DNA of 64,000 nt from Aquimarina mycalae (GTDB lineage: Bacteria; Bacteroidota; Bacteroidia; Flavobacteriales; Flavobacteriaceae): contig NZ_JARYGY010000002.1 in NCBI RefSeq assembly GCF_029906345.1, positions 277,901 to 341,900 of the forward strand. Reading direction: 5' to 3'. The position numbers were made by a program, and so were the translations under genes. This document shows positions 8,076 through 15,937 of this stretch, piece after piece; positions within the stretch are counted from its first letter, which is position 1; each line of letters opens with the position of its first letter. The notes beneath the pieces were generated by a model. It worked only from the letters and a program-made list of their open reading frames with translations, was not told the origin of the DNA and made no database searches.

Positions 8076-8719
8076 GTTGAGCTTATTCCAAAAACACGAA
8101 TATTATCTACAGCTAATTCTTCAGTTCCGCCATTCTGTCCCATAATAAAACGGATCTGCATATTATTCCCTGTAGCTGGTATAGGAAACGTGAATTCTTG
8201 GAAAGGAATAGTTAATACGTTTGGTCCATCAGGAATTCCGTCTAAATTAATATCTTGAGTTGGACTTGAACTACCAAATCCTCCAAATCCTCCATAAAAA
8301 GCTCCAAATGTAACCCAACCTAATCCATCAATATTGTATTGAAATAAAAGTTCATCATCAATTTCAAAACGGTCACCGCCATCACGACCAATAGCCAAGA
8401 GCACTTTAATTTCTGAAGAAGTATAACCTAATATACTTATTGAATTTAATGTAAGAATTCCTGTTCCGCCTGAAGCATTATCACAATCCTCACCTACCCA
8501 GTAAAAAGTACCACTCTCTCCTGTAGGGTCATTAGTCATAAGCGGGGCGCCACCATCAGAATATCTTGTGAAATAATCGGAATTACCAGTATTAAAAGTG
8601 TTTGAATTATATCTAGGACCTTCTCCGTCTGTTTCAAAATCTTCCGTCCATAGCAGTGTTTGAGCTGATAAGATGTTTCCTAAAAAGAGAATAGCACAAA
8701 TAAGTAGTAGTTTTTTCAT
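6680..8719 (-). CDS. 5' portion of a frame-shifted SprB-repeat T9SS-exported protein
   Basis: The start chosen is the ATG at 8719, which gives a clean signal peptide (MKKLLLICAILFLGNILSAQ); an upstream ATG at 8770 would add 17 residues before it. Residues about 20-210 form a jelly-roll-like region with no named domain recognised. From about residue 215, SprB-type repeats begin. In the sixth repeat the expected sequence is lost after AAGTYT, and the frame ends 20 residues later. Sister copies read gttattg where this one reads gttttg (6745-6750), so one base is missing. The rest of the protein continues in the other frame down to 5286. SprB repeats are known from the Flavobacterium gliding adhesin SprB; here they indicate a surface adhesin-like protein. 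The gene is inactive, translated by slippage, or mis-sequenced. Confidence 0.75.
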   Translation of the reverse strand: MKKLLLICAILFLGNILSAQTLLWTEDFETDGEGPRYNSNTFNTGNSDYFTRYSDGGAPLMTNDPTGESGTFYWVGEDCDNASGGTGILTLNSISILGYTSSEIKVLLAIGRDGGDRFEIDDELLFQYNIDGLGWVTFGAFYGGFGGFGSSSPTQDINLDGIPDGPNVLTIPFQEFTFPIPATGNNMQIRFIMGQNGGTEELAVDNIRVFGISSTPVGVAITSQTNVACNGESTGSLTATTTPGEANYTYTWSNGAATSNTSSLTNTITGLSAGTYTVTVTDNTGGTATASSAITQPTAVVAAATVTSSLNCNGDTDGELTASATGGTMPYTYSWNTGETSAIENGLGAATYTVTITDANGCTDTEMATITEPVTLVAATTVDSNVSCNGFSDGATTASATGGTMPYTYVWNTGATNATNTGLMASTYTVTITDANGCTDTEMATITEPVTLVAATTVDANVSCNGLSDGATTASATGGTMPYTYVWNTGATNATNTGLVASTYTVTITDANGCTDTEMATITEPVTLVAGTTVDANVSCNGLSDGATTASATGGTMPYTYSWNTGGTSAQETGLAAGTYTVTITDANGCTDDASTSVTEPAVIVAAASVDNNISCNGDTDGQITGSGTGGTMPYTYQWSNGATTASTTGLAAGTYTKLLRMLTDVRMKNQLVLLNQLS

Positions 8720-8922
8720 AGTTGTTTGGTTTATGCCTAATAATAGTGAACAAAATATACTATTATGCATAAATGTAATTATTTTTAAGGATATTATTTA
8801 ATAATTGGGCGCTCTATTTTAACTTTTTATTTGGTTTTCGTATAAAACACACTTTATCAGCAACTTACATATCAATAATATATATATAGGTACCTTCTAA
8901 ATCATAACCAATCGCTACACAA

Positions 8923-10116
8923 TTATAATACTTTTATCACTTTATGAAATACATCATCAACGGTAATCTCTTGCATACAAATGTTATTGGTACAAGGCGA
9001 AAAACGATGATTAAACACATTGACACAAGGACTACAGGCAAGATTTTTATAGACTACCTGAATGTTTTTACCCAATGGAGCAAAGAGTTGAGGAGTTTCT
9101 GGGCCAAAAAGAACAATGATTGATGTGTCGAACATCGAGGCAAAATGTGCAGGACCGCTATCATTGGTGATTACTAAACTAGAAAGTTGATATAACGCCA
9201 TTAATTCTTGTAAACTGGTCTTTCCTGCCAGGTTCATGCAGGAAGTTTTTCCTAAAGAACTCATTAGACTTTCTATAGCAGATCGCTCTTTTTCAATTCC
9301 AGTAAATACAATTAAAGCATTGTTATATTTTTCATGAATTAATAGCGCCAAATCCTTGAATTTTTCCGTCTCCCATTTTCTTAAAGGAAGCATGTCGCTT
9401 GCATTTGGATTTAAAATAATCAATTTACGGGTTAAATTCTCAGCACCAAGTAGTTGTTTAATACGGGCAATATGTTGTTCTTCAATTTTAACTCTAGGGC
9501 TGATCGTTTCAAAATCAGCAATGGGTCGCTTTAATAGTGGTTCATTAACTGCTTTTTCTTCTAATGCTCTTACTAACATTAGATAATACTGAGAAACATG
9601 GACGTATGGATTGTAATGAATTTTATGGGTGATCAAACTACCTCGATAAGGATGTTCGCTGGTAAAACTAAACAAACCAACTCTTTTTTTGGCCCCACTT
9701 AAAAAAGCTAAAATGGCAGAGGCCCTAGAGAAAAACTCCATATCGATGCAACTATCAATTCTTCTCTTTTTGATATAAAGGAGGGCTTTAATTGTATCTA
9801 CTAAAAAGATGCTGAAGTTATCTTTTCTGATCACGATAATATTCTCGTCTTTTAAAATATTTAGAAAACTTAAAATTGGCTTATTTTCTTCAAAAACTAA
9901 AAAGTAAACATGTTCTTTCCCTACTTTGTTAACAGCTTCTTTTAAAGCAGAATAAGCAAGCAAACTTGCTCCTTGCTCAATCAGTTTTATAAATAGTATC
10001 TTTTTGGTAGGAGAATTAGTTTTTGAATTCGAGGTCAATCGGTTGTAAAAACTTAAGATCCTACAAACTACTGTTCCTATTCTTCGATCAATCCATTTAA
10101 TTGTAGTTGCTTCCAA
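8923..10116 (-). CDS. glycosyltransferase family 9, heptosyltransferase-like
   Basis: A 397-residue cytoplasmic protein with the GT9 (ADP-heptose:LPS heptosyltransferase) layout: an N-terminal Rossmann half, then the donor-binding half with ILNPNASD, KWETEKFKDLA, NLAGKTSLQELMALY and the family motif TNDSGPAHFASMF near residue 315. A Cys-rich segment (LACSPCVNVFNHRFSPCTNNIC) follows, as in many Bacteroidota members. The only start upstream of the conserved region is a TTG at 10116, directly after an in-frame stop; there is no ATG in the first 60 codons. It probably adds heptose, or a related sugar, to the LPS/LOS core using the product of the operon at 1.6-5.1 kb; the acceptor is unknown. Confidence 0.85.
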   Translation of the reverse strand: MEATTIKWIDRRIGTVVCRILSFYNRLTSNSKTNSPTKKILFIKLIEQGASLLAYSALKEAVNKVGKEHVYFLVFEENKPILSFLNILKDENIIVIRKDNFSIFLVDTIKALLYIKKRRIDSCIDMEFFSRASAILAFLSGAKKRVGLFSFTSEHPYRGSLITHKIHYNPYVHVSQYYLMLVRALEEKAVNEPLLKRPIADFETISPRVKIEEQHIARIKQLLGAENLTRKLIILNPNASDMLPLRKWETEKFKDLALLIHEKYNNALIVFTGIEKERSAIESLMSSLGKTSCMNLAGKTSLQELMALYQLSSLVITNDSGPAHFASMFDTSIIVLFGPETPQLFAPLGKNIQVVYKNLACSPCVNVFNHRFSPCTNNICMQEITVDDVFHKVIKVL

Positions 10117-10127
10117 TCACTAAAAAT

Positions 10128-10265
10128 TTAATCCACATTGTGGAGTTTAATGCTACGAGGATTACCTCTAAACGCTACTATTGTGTTTCCATTATCTATC
10201 TGATACCTTGCACAAAGGCAGTTAACTGATGAAACAGAAAAAATAAGTAAACTCATAATTTTCAT
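10128..10265 (-). CDS. possible small signal-peptide-like ORF (45 aa)
   Basis: A 45-codon ORF with an ATG start lies snugly between two minus-strand genes: it begins 6 bp after the stop of the 571-residue GT-C gene and ends 11 bp before the TTG start of the GT9 gene. The product has a hydrophobic N terminus (MKIMSLLIFSVSSVNCLCA) that could be a signal or lipoprotein-type leader, followed by a short polar tail. I recognise no family. Position and orientation favour a real gene, but its short length means chance is a serious alternative. Confidence 0.3.
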   Translation of the reverse strand: MKIMSLLIFSVSSVNCLCARYQIDNGNTIVAFRGNPRSIKLHNVD

Positions 10266-10271
10266 ATTTGA

Positions 10272-11987
10272 CTAATCAGCAGGTCCAATTAGTAGTTTCA
10301 AATTGGTTTTAGTAGTTACATCGTTGGGATCTAGTGCTAACGCTGATTTATAATATTCTTCTGCTTTTTGTCGACTTCCTATATTATGATACACCACTCC
10401 TAAATTGGCATGAGCGTCTTGAAACGATTCATTTATTTCTAAACACCTTAAAAACATGCGTTCAGCTTCACTATAATTTGATTCTCTAATCGCTATAAAA
10501 CCCAAATTATTCAACGCACTTATATAGTTTGAATCAATCGAAACTGCAGCTTTAAACGCTTCTTTAGCTTTATCGTTTTGATTGGTATTCATATAGATAA
10601 CACCAAGGTTATAATGAGCTTCTGTATTTTTAGGGTACAGCACTATACTTTTATTGTATTGTTCTATGGCTTTTAAATAATTATTGATTTGTTCTTGTTG
10701 TGTATTACTTCGTTCTGCCCTCTCTCTGTAGATAGAACCTAAAGCTAACACTGCTCTGGAGTTATTTGGGGTAGCTACTGCTCCCGAAATAAAAAGTTGT
10801 TCATTATTGACCCAATCTTTATTCCTATCAATCGTTTTAAAAGCATATAAAACAGCCACTGATAAAACTAATGTGGTTAAAACAGCCGTGTCTTTTTTCA
10901 GTTTTAATAATCTTATTATTTTTTCTAATAAAAGAACCAGGAAAATACAAAATGCAATTGAAGGAAAGAAAAGAAAACGCTCTCCAAGGGTAGCGCCAAT
11001 TAGAATGAAAAAATTAGATACGATTGAGAACGATATTATAAAAAACAGAAAACAATAGGCCAACTTGTTTTTTGATCGAAGTCCTCGTATCGAAAGAACA
11101 GTGAGAATAATAAGAACCACAACAATCAAAATAACAATTGGATTGGTAAAAGATTGGATTGGGAAATGAGGAAAAGAATAATCCCAGGTCAATGGATGCG
11201 GAAAAAAGAGAAGTTTGATGTAATTACCAAAGATGGAGAAATTAGTAGCCAGCTGATCTGGATAGTTTGTAGCTGCTGCTAATCCGTTATTCATAACGCT
11301 CATGCTCTCTTCAAAGGTTACAGTATCCAATATTGCATTTCTTAAAATAAAATAGAAGCATAAAACGCCTATAAAATAGATGGTAAAAATGCTTAGTTTC
11401 TTAATTTTCACACTCCTAAACATCCAAATTGTTAGAGGCAATAAAGCAATATATGTTACCGCCATTTCTTTGCATAACAGAGCGATAAAATAGGTGATCA
11501 GCGAAATAAATACATTTTTTATTTTCGGACTGTCTATATATTTTAAGGCAAATATAAAGCTGAGTATCAAAAAGATGGCATGGAAAATTTCATCTCTCCC
11601 TTTTATGTTAGCAACCACCTCTGTATGAATTGGATGAAGGACAAAAAGTAAGCTAATCCAAAAAACTAGCCATGGTTTTTTTCTTTTAAATAACACATGC
11701 AAAAACCAAAAAAGAAGGCAGGCCAATATCCCATAATAGAAAGCATTTAAACCGTGTAATACTTTTGGATTATTTCCAAAAACTGATTTCTCAATCGCAA
11801 AATTAATTAGCACAAAAGGTCTATACGACTGGTCATTCTTTTGGTTAAAACCATAAAGAAAACCATGTGTTACTATTTTTGGGATGGCAGAAACTCCTTC
11901 TTGGACATGGCTGTTTTTTAAAAATACAACATCATCGTCTAATACAAATCCATGAGTAAAGGTGTTTACATACACTCCGATTGCCAC
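10272..11987 (-). CDS. GT-C membrane glycosyltransferase with C-terminal TPRs (TMTC/PMT-like), paralogue 1
   Basis: A 571-residue multi-pass membrane protein. The first periplasmic loop has the GT-C acidic pair in GFVLDDDVVF, then YRPFVLINFA and the very conserved HPIHTEVVANIKGRDEIF. A PHPLTWDY stretch and GATLGERFLFFPS follow, and several TPR units fill about residues 430-560. This is the layout of eukaryotic TMTC and bacterial PMT-like O-glycosyltransferases, which use polyprenyl-phosphate sugars. Three paralogues lie nearby (12144, 15938, 17719). The assigned start is GTG at 11987, but the hydrophobic helix continues upstream in frame to an ATA codon at 12017-12015 that aligns with the Met of the paralogues, so the true start is uncertain. 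Acceptor and sugar are unknown. Confidence 0.78.
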   Translation of the reverse strand: MAIGVYVNTFTHGFVLDDDVVFLKNSHVQEGVSAIPKIVTHGFLYGFNQKNDQSYRPFVLINFAIEKSVFGNNPKVLHGLNAFYYGILACLLFWFLHVLFKRKKPWLVFWISLLFVLHPIHTEVVANIKGRDEIFHAIFLILSFIFALKYIDSPKIKNVFISLITYFIALLCKEMAVTYIALLPLTIWMFRSVKIKKLSIFTIYFIGVLCFYFILRNAILDTVTFEESMSVMNNGLAAATNYPDQLATNFSIFGNYIKLLFFPHPLTWDYSFPHFPIQSFTNPIVILIVVVLIILTVLSIRGLRSKNKLAYCFLFFIISFSIVSNFFILIGATLGERFLFFPSIAFCIFLVLLLEKIIRLLKLKKDTAVLTTLVLSVAVLYAFKTIDRNKDWVNNEQLFISGAVATPNNSRAVLALGSIYRERAERSNTQQEQINNYLKAIEQYNKSIVLYPKNTEAHYNLGVIYMNTNQNDKAKEAFKAAVSIDSNYISALNNLGFIAIRESNYSEAERMFLRCLEINESFQDAHANLGVVYHNIGSRQKAEEYYKSALALDPNDVTTKTNLKLLIGPAD

Positions 11988-12143
11988 AAAAAAAAGGATT
12001 AGATAAAAGTATCGTATGTTTTTGTTTTCTGTAGTGATTTTGATTTGTGTTTAAACGTAAAAGTAATAGTTTTGAATCCATTAACTTCATTTATTTACAG
12101 AAAAATTCATTCTAAAATAAATAAGCACCAACTTATTTTTACG

Positions 12144-13997
12144 CTAGTTTTTTGGTTTTAATAGACGTGCCCTTTCTAACACTTCGTCTGATTTTTTAAT
12201 TCTTCCTTGTAAACCATACAAGGTCCCAAGTTGAGTTAATATATCATAATTGTTAGGATCAAGTGTCAATCCTTGTTCCAGATATTTTTGCGCATGTATC
12301 AAGTCGTTTTTATCTTTTCCATAAGCTAGACCAATAAACAGGTATAAATTAACCTTTGATGGATTGTCTTTTAGAAGTGTTAAATAGGTTTGAATACGAG
12401 CATCGACATTCTTTTCTTGTTCAAGAACAAAAAAGATATTCCTCCAAGTTTTATCGTGATTGGGATTGATAGAAAGTATTTGCCGATAATATGGAATTGT
12501 TTTTCCAGAGTCTTTGGTTAGATTCCATTGAGCATTTCCCATTAAAATTAATGCGTCTATATATTCTGGATAAATCTGAATTGCTCTATCTAAATAAAAA
12601 ACTGACTCTTTTAACATCGCTTGCTTTTCTAATGTATCCGTTAACTTTTCTGCTTTCTCAGAAAGAATTCCACCAGCCATTACATTGCTTTTTGCTCCAT
12701 TAACTGAAATATTGGCATCATTTATTGAGAGTGTATAGTTATTTTTCCATACTGGATTTCGACTGATCGTTTTAATAGCATACAAGCAAAAAAGAACGAT
12801 TAACAAACTATTAAAAAGCTTTGTTCTTTTTGTCGTGTGATAATATTTACAAAACCAAAAGGCAATCATAATTGAAATCCCTACGGATGAAACATAGACA
12901 AAACGTTCATTCATAAAAGCTCCAATTGGAAAAACAATGTTTGATGCAATGCTTAAGGTGATAAGAAAAATTAATATAGAAAAACTGTATAATTTCTTTT
13001 TTAAAAAACCTTTTATTGCAAAAAAGATAAGAGCGATATAAACTACCAAAGACAGCATAACGTATGGATGGCTCCAAGTAACTATAGGAATATGTTTTGG
13101 GTAATAATCATACGTTAATGGATGAGGAAAAATTAGTAATTGAATGTATTTTCCCAACGTATACATAATGGTAGCATATTTTTCTGAAACAGTAGATTCC
13201 AAAAAAGGATCGTTCATAATGTTATCAGCTACATCCGAAATTCCACCACCAACAACTTGCAATCGAATGTAAAACCACAGAACAGCTATACTGAATAATA
13301 CACCGTATGGTATCCCAATTTTTTTAATGGGATGTTTTGTAAACAAAAAGACGATTATAGGAAATAACGCCAACCATGTAATCGCGTTTTCTTTGGAAAG
13401 TAATGCTAAAAAATAGAAAGCAGCTGAAACAAACAAAAGGCTTATTTTCTTGGTCTCTAAATAGCGCAAAAACAATAAAAGCGTGAGCAATTCGAATGAA
13501 AAAGCCATAATCTCATCTAAACCTTTAATGTTAGCTACTACTTCTGTGTGAATCGGATGGAAAAACCAGAGTAAACTTGCTAATAATGGAAAAGAAATCC
13601 ATTGTTCTTTAAAGTCATATTTTGAGAATAATTTACTCAGTACTAAATACAACAAGAAACCATTGAGCACATAAAACAGGAGATTGGTAAGGTGACCAAC
13701 AAAGGCACTTTCTCCAAAAAAACCATATTGAATATTGAATACTACCATGGATAATGGACGATATCTGCCTCCAGAAACCAGAGCTTTTTTCTGTCCGTAA
13801 AACCCAACAAATTGATCATTGCATAATTGATCCCAAATACCAGAAAAACCTTTCTTTGTAATTTCGTTATCTCCTATAACTATAGCGTCATCTAATACAA
13901 AATCATGTGATAGCGTGTTGCCGTAAAGAAGCAATCCAAGTACTAGAAATAAAAAGAAGACTTTTGTATTGGATACCTTATATAGCGTAAGTTGCAT
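12144..13997 (-). CDS. GT-C membrane glycosyltransferase with C-terminal TPRs, paralogue 2
   Basis: A 617-residue paralogue of the adjacent gene with a normal ATG start. An N-terminal membrane helix leads into HDFVLDDAIVI (acidic pair), then YRPLSMVVFN, HPIHTEVVANIKGLDEIM, FPHPLTYDY and GAFMNERFVYVSS. About ten membrane segments are followed by TPR units from about residue 450 to the end (for example HAQKYLEQGLTLDPNNYDI). The conserved acidic pair and the HTEVVANIK block suggest an active GT-C enzyme. It is separated from paralogue 1 by 156 bp and from the GT2 gene upstream by about 50 bp, so co-transcription with that GT2 is likely. The acceptor is not known. Confidence 0.8.
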   Translation of the reverse strand: MQLTLYKVSNTKVFFLFLVLGLLLYGNTLSHDFVLDDAIVIGDNEITKKGFSGIWDQLCNDQFVGFYGQKKALVSGGRYRPLSMVVFNIQYGFFGESAFVGHLTNLLFYVLNGFLLYLVLSKLFSKYDFKEQWISFPLLASLLWFFHPIHTEVVANIKGLDEIMAFSFELLTLLLFLRYLETKKISLLFVSAAFYFLALLSKENAITWLALFPIIVFLFTKHPIKKIGIPYGVLFSIAVLWFYIRLQVVGGGISDVADNIMNDPFLESTVSEKYATIMYTLGKYIQLLIFPHPLTYDYYPKHIPIVTWSHPYVMLSLVVYIALIFFAIKGFLKKKLYSFSILIFLITLSIASNIVFPIGAFMNERFVYVSSVGISIMIAFWFCKYYHTTKRTKLFNSLLIVLFCLYAIKTISRNPVWKNNYTLSINDANISVNGAKSNVMAGGILSEKAEKLTDTLEKQAMLKESVFYLDRAIQIYPEYIDALILMGNAQWNLTKDSGKTIPYYRQILSINPNHDKTWRNIFFVLEQEKNVDARIQTYLTLLKDNPSKVNLYLFIGLAYGKDKNDLIHAQKYLEQGLTLDPNNYDILTQLGTLYGLQGRIKKSDEVLERARLLKPKN

Positions 13998-14046
13998 AGA
14001 AACAAAGTTGTTTAATTTACTTTGGTTGTCACTTATTTAATACTGG

Positions 14047-14799
14047 TTAAAATTCATTTTTTTGAAATAGCTCAAATTTAATTTTAAAACGTTTTGCTAA
14101 AAAATAAGTGCAAGATGTTTTAATTACTCCCAAACCGTAAATAATACTCCTTTTTAAATTAATTGAAGAAGCATCTTCAAAATATTTTGTAGGACACGTA
14201 ATTTCTGCAATTCTAAAATTTAAAAAACAAATCTGAGCAAGTGCTTGATTATCAAAAACAAAATCATTCGAATTTTTAGAATAATTAATACTCTTCAACA
14301 CCTTAGTGTCAAAAACTCGATATCCTGTATGATATTCTGATAGTTTTTGCCCCATCATTATATTTTGGAAAAACGTAAGAATTCTATTGGATACATATTT
14401 ATAGAAAGGCATTCCTCCTTCTAAGGCTCCATTTCCTAGAATTCTAGAGCCCAACACAACATCATAGAGATCATTAACAATTAAATAGCACATCGAATGC
14501 ATCAGTTTTGGGGTATATTGATAATCAGGATGTAACATAACAATAATATCAGCTTTTAATGCTATCGCTTTATCATAACAAGTTTTTTGATTTCCGCCAT
14601 ATCCTTTATTTTTTGAATGTTGAATAACATTTTTTATGTTGAGTTTTTTAGCGACATTAAGGGTTGCGTCAGTACTTTGATCATCTACCAATACAACCTC
14701 ATCTACAATATCAAACGGAATTTCATTGTATACTTTTTCCAGTGTTTTCTCTGCGTTATACGCTGGAAGTATTACAATAATTTTTTTTCCTTTTATCAT
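14047..14799 (-). CDS. glycosyltransferase family 2, polyprenol-phosphate sugar synthase-like
   Basis: A 250-residue GT-A fold protein with no obvious membrane anchor. It starts KIIVILPAYNAEKTL, then EVVLVDDQSTDAT, MLHPDYQYTPKLM (the DxD-like site is HPD here) and VLGSRILGNGALEGG, as in dolichol-phosphate mannose synthase-like enzymes. The frame extends to a TTG at 14823; the ATG at 14799 directly precedes the conserved strand and is preferred. It lies just upstream of GT-C paralogue 2 on the same strand. Enzymes of this type typically make the lipid-linked sugar donor for GT-C transferases, which is the role proposed here by inference. A plain GT2 acting on a polysaccharide is the alternative. 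Confidence 0.82.
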   Translation of the reverse strand: MIKGKKIIVILPAYNAEKTLEKVYNEIPFDIVDEVVLVDDQSTDATLNVAKKLNIKNVIQHSKNKGYGGNQKTCYDKAIALKADIIVMLHPDYQYTPKLMHSMCYLIVNDLYDVVLGSRILGNGALEGGMPFYKYVSNRILTFFQNIMMGQKLSEYHTGYRVFDTKVLKSINYSKNSNDFVFDNQALAQICFLNFRIAEITCPTKYFEDASSINLKRSIIYGLGVIKTSCTYFLAKRFKIKFELFQKNEF

Positions 14800-14919
14800 T
14801 CGTTCTTTTAAAATCGTTGTCAAGTTATATACAACTATAAAACTAATGATCTTTTGTTTGCTGAAAAGCCTTTTTGTTAAAAAGTTGTATTATTGGTATA
14901 CTAAATTTTAGTCTAAACT

Positions 14920-15879
14920 ATGTCAAAATGTATCTACTGTAAGTCTTCAAATCATCAAAAATGGAGTTCTTTCAAAGATATATTTGATGCTAGGCATCAA
15001 TTATATTCTTGTAATGATTGTGGTATTTACTTTTTGAATCCTCAGCCTACAGTTGATCAATTAATACAGGCTTATGATGATCACTATTATGGTGTAGGAG
15101 AGGATAAATTTAATCCAACAGTAGAAAAGGTAGTAGAATGGTTTAGACAACAAAATTCAAAAGCATTTGCTAGCAAACTACCCAATAAGGCCTGTGTACT
15201 CGATATTGGATGCGGTAATGGGAGTTTTCTAGTAAACCTTGGGAAGCAAAAAGATGTTGAGCTGCACGGAATTGAACTTAAGGGAAGGTCAGCTGAAAGA
15301 GCGTCACAACATCCCAAAATTCAATTACACATAGGTGTTTTAGAAGAAAACACCTATTCTCTAGAAAAATTTGATGCGATTGTATTGACTCATGTTTTTG
15401 AGCATCTAGACAATCCAAAGGAAACACTTAGAATTATAGATAAGATCGCTAAGTCTTATGCAATCTTACAAATAGAAATTCCAAATATAAATAGCTGGCA
15501 AGCACAAATATTTAAAGGAAACTGGTTACATCTGGATCCTCCAAAGCACCTTAACTTATTTCCTCCAAAAATTTTAAAGAAAGAACTCTCTAAACTGGGA
15601 TGGCAAATAACCTCAGAACATTATTTTTCACCTCAATTTAGCCCTTTTGGTGTACAACAAAGTATTTTGAATGTGATCTTACCTAAACGAGAAATTCTCT
15701 ATGAACACCTAAAAGGAAATAAAGATTACACTAAAGAGTTCAGTACTACCCATCTTTTTTCACAAAAATTATTTCATTGGTTAAGTTTTCCTCTTTTCGT
15801 TATTACGGATGGAATTGCATCTCTTTTTAAAAAAGGAGGAACTGTTAAAATGGTATTCCGTAAAATGCCCAGACATTAG
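14920..15879 (+). CDS. class I SAM-dependent methyltransferase with N-terminal zinc-ribbon-like motif
   Basis: A 319-residue protein. Residues 4-35 contain two Cys pairs (CIYC and CNDC), resembling the zinc-ribbon of sugar and polysaccharide methyltransferases. The SAM-binding domain follows: VLDIGCGNGSFL near residue 92, HGIEL, and LTHVFEHLDNP. This is a Methyltransf_23-type arrangement. It is the only plus-strand gene between four minus-strand glycosyltransferases and is probably transcribed alone from the short region after 14800. In this setting it may methylate a sugar of the glycan made by its neighbours; the substrate cannot be read from the sequence. Confidence 0.82.
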   Translation: MSKCIYCKSSNHQKWSSFKDIFDARHQLYSCNDCGIYFLNPQPTVDQLIQAYDDHYYGVGEDKFNPTVEKVVEWFRQQNSKAFASKLPNKACVLDIGCGNGSFLVNLGKQKDVELHGIELKGRSAERASQHPKIQLHIGVLEENTYSLEKFDAIVLTHVFEHLDNPKETLRIIDKIAKSYAILQIEIPNINSWQAQIFKGNWLHLDPPKHLNLFPPKILKKELSKLGWQITSEHYFSPQFSPFGVQQSILNVILPKREILYEHLKGNKDYTKEFSTTHLFSQKLFHWLSFPLFVITDGIASLFKKGGTVKMVFRKMPRH

Positions 15880-15937
15880 ACTCTATAAACTAAACTTGCA
15901 AGAGGAAAAACTTCTATATAATGTATCAGGCGAATCC

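Noticed and set aside
8710..8770. Promoter for the SprB-repeat gene
   Set aside because: TATATTTTG upstream has one extra base relative to TAnnTTTG, so I did not list it as a feature.
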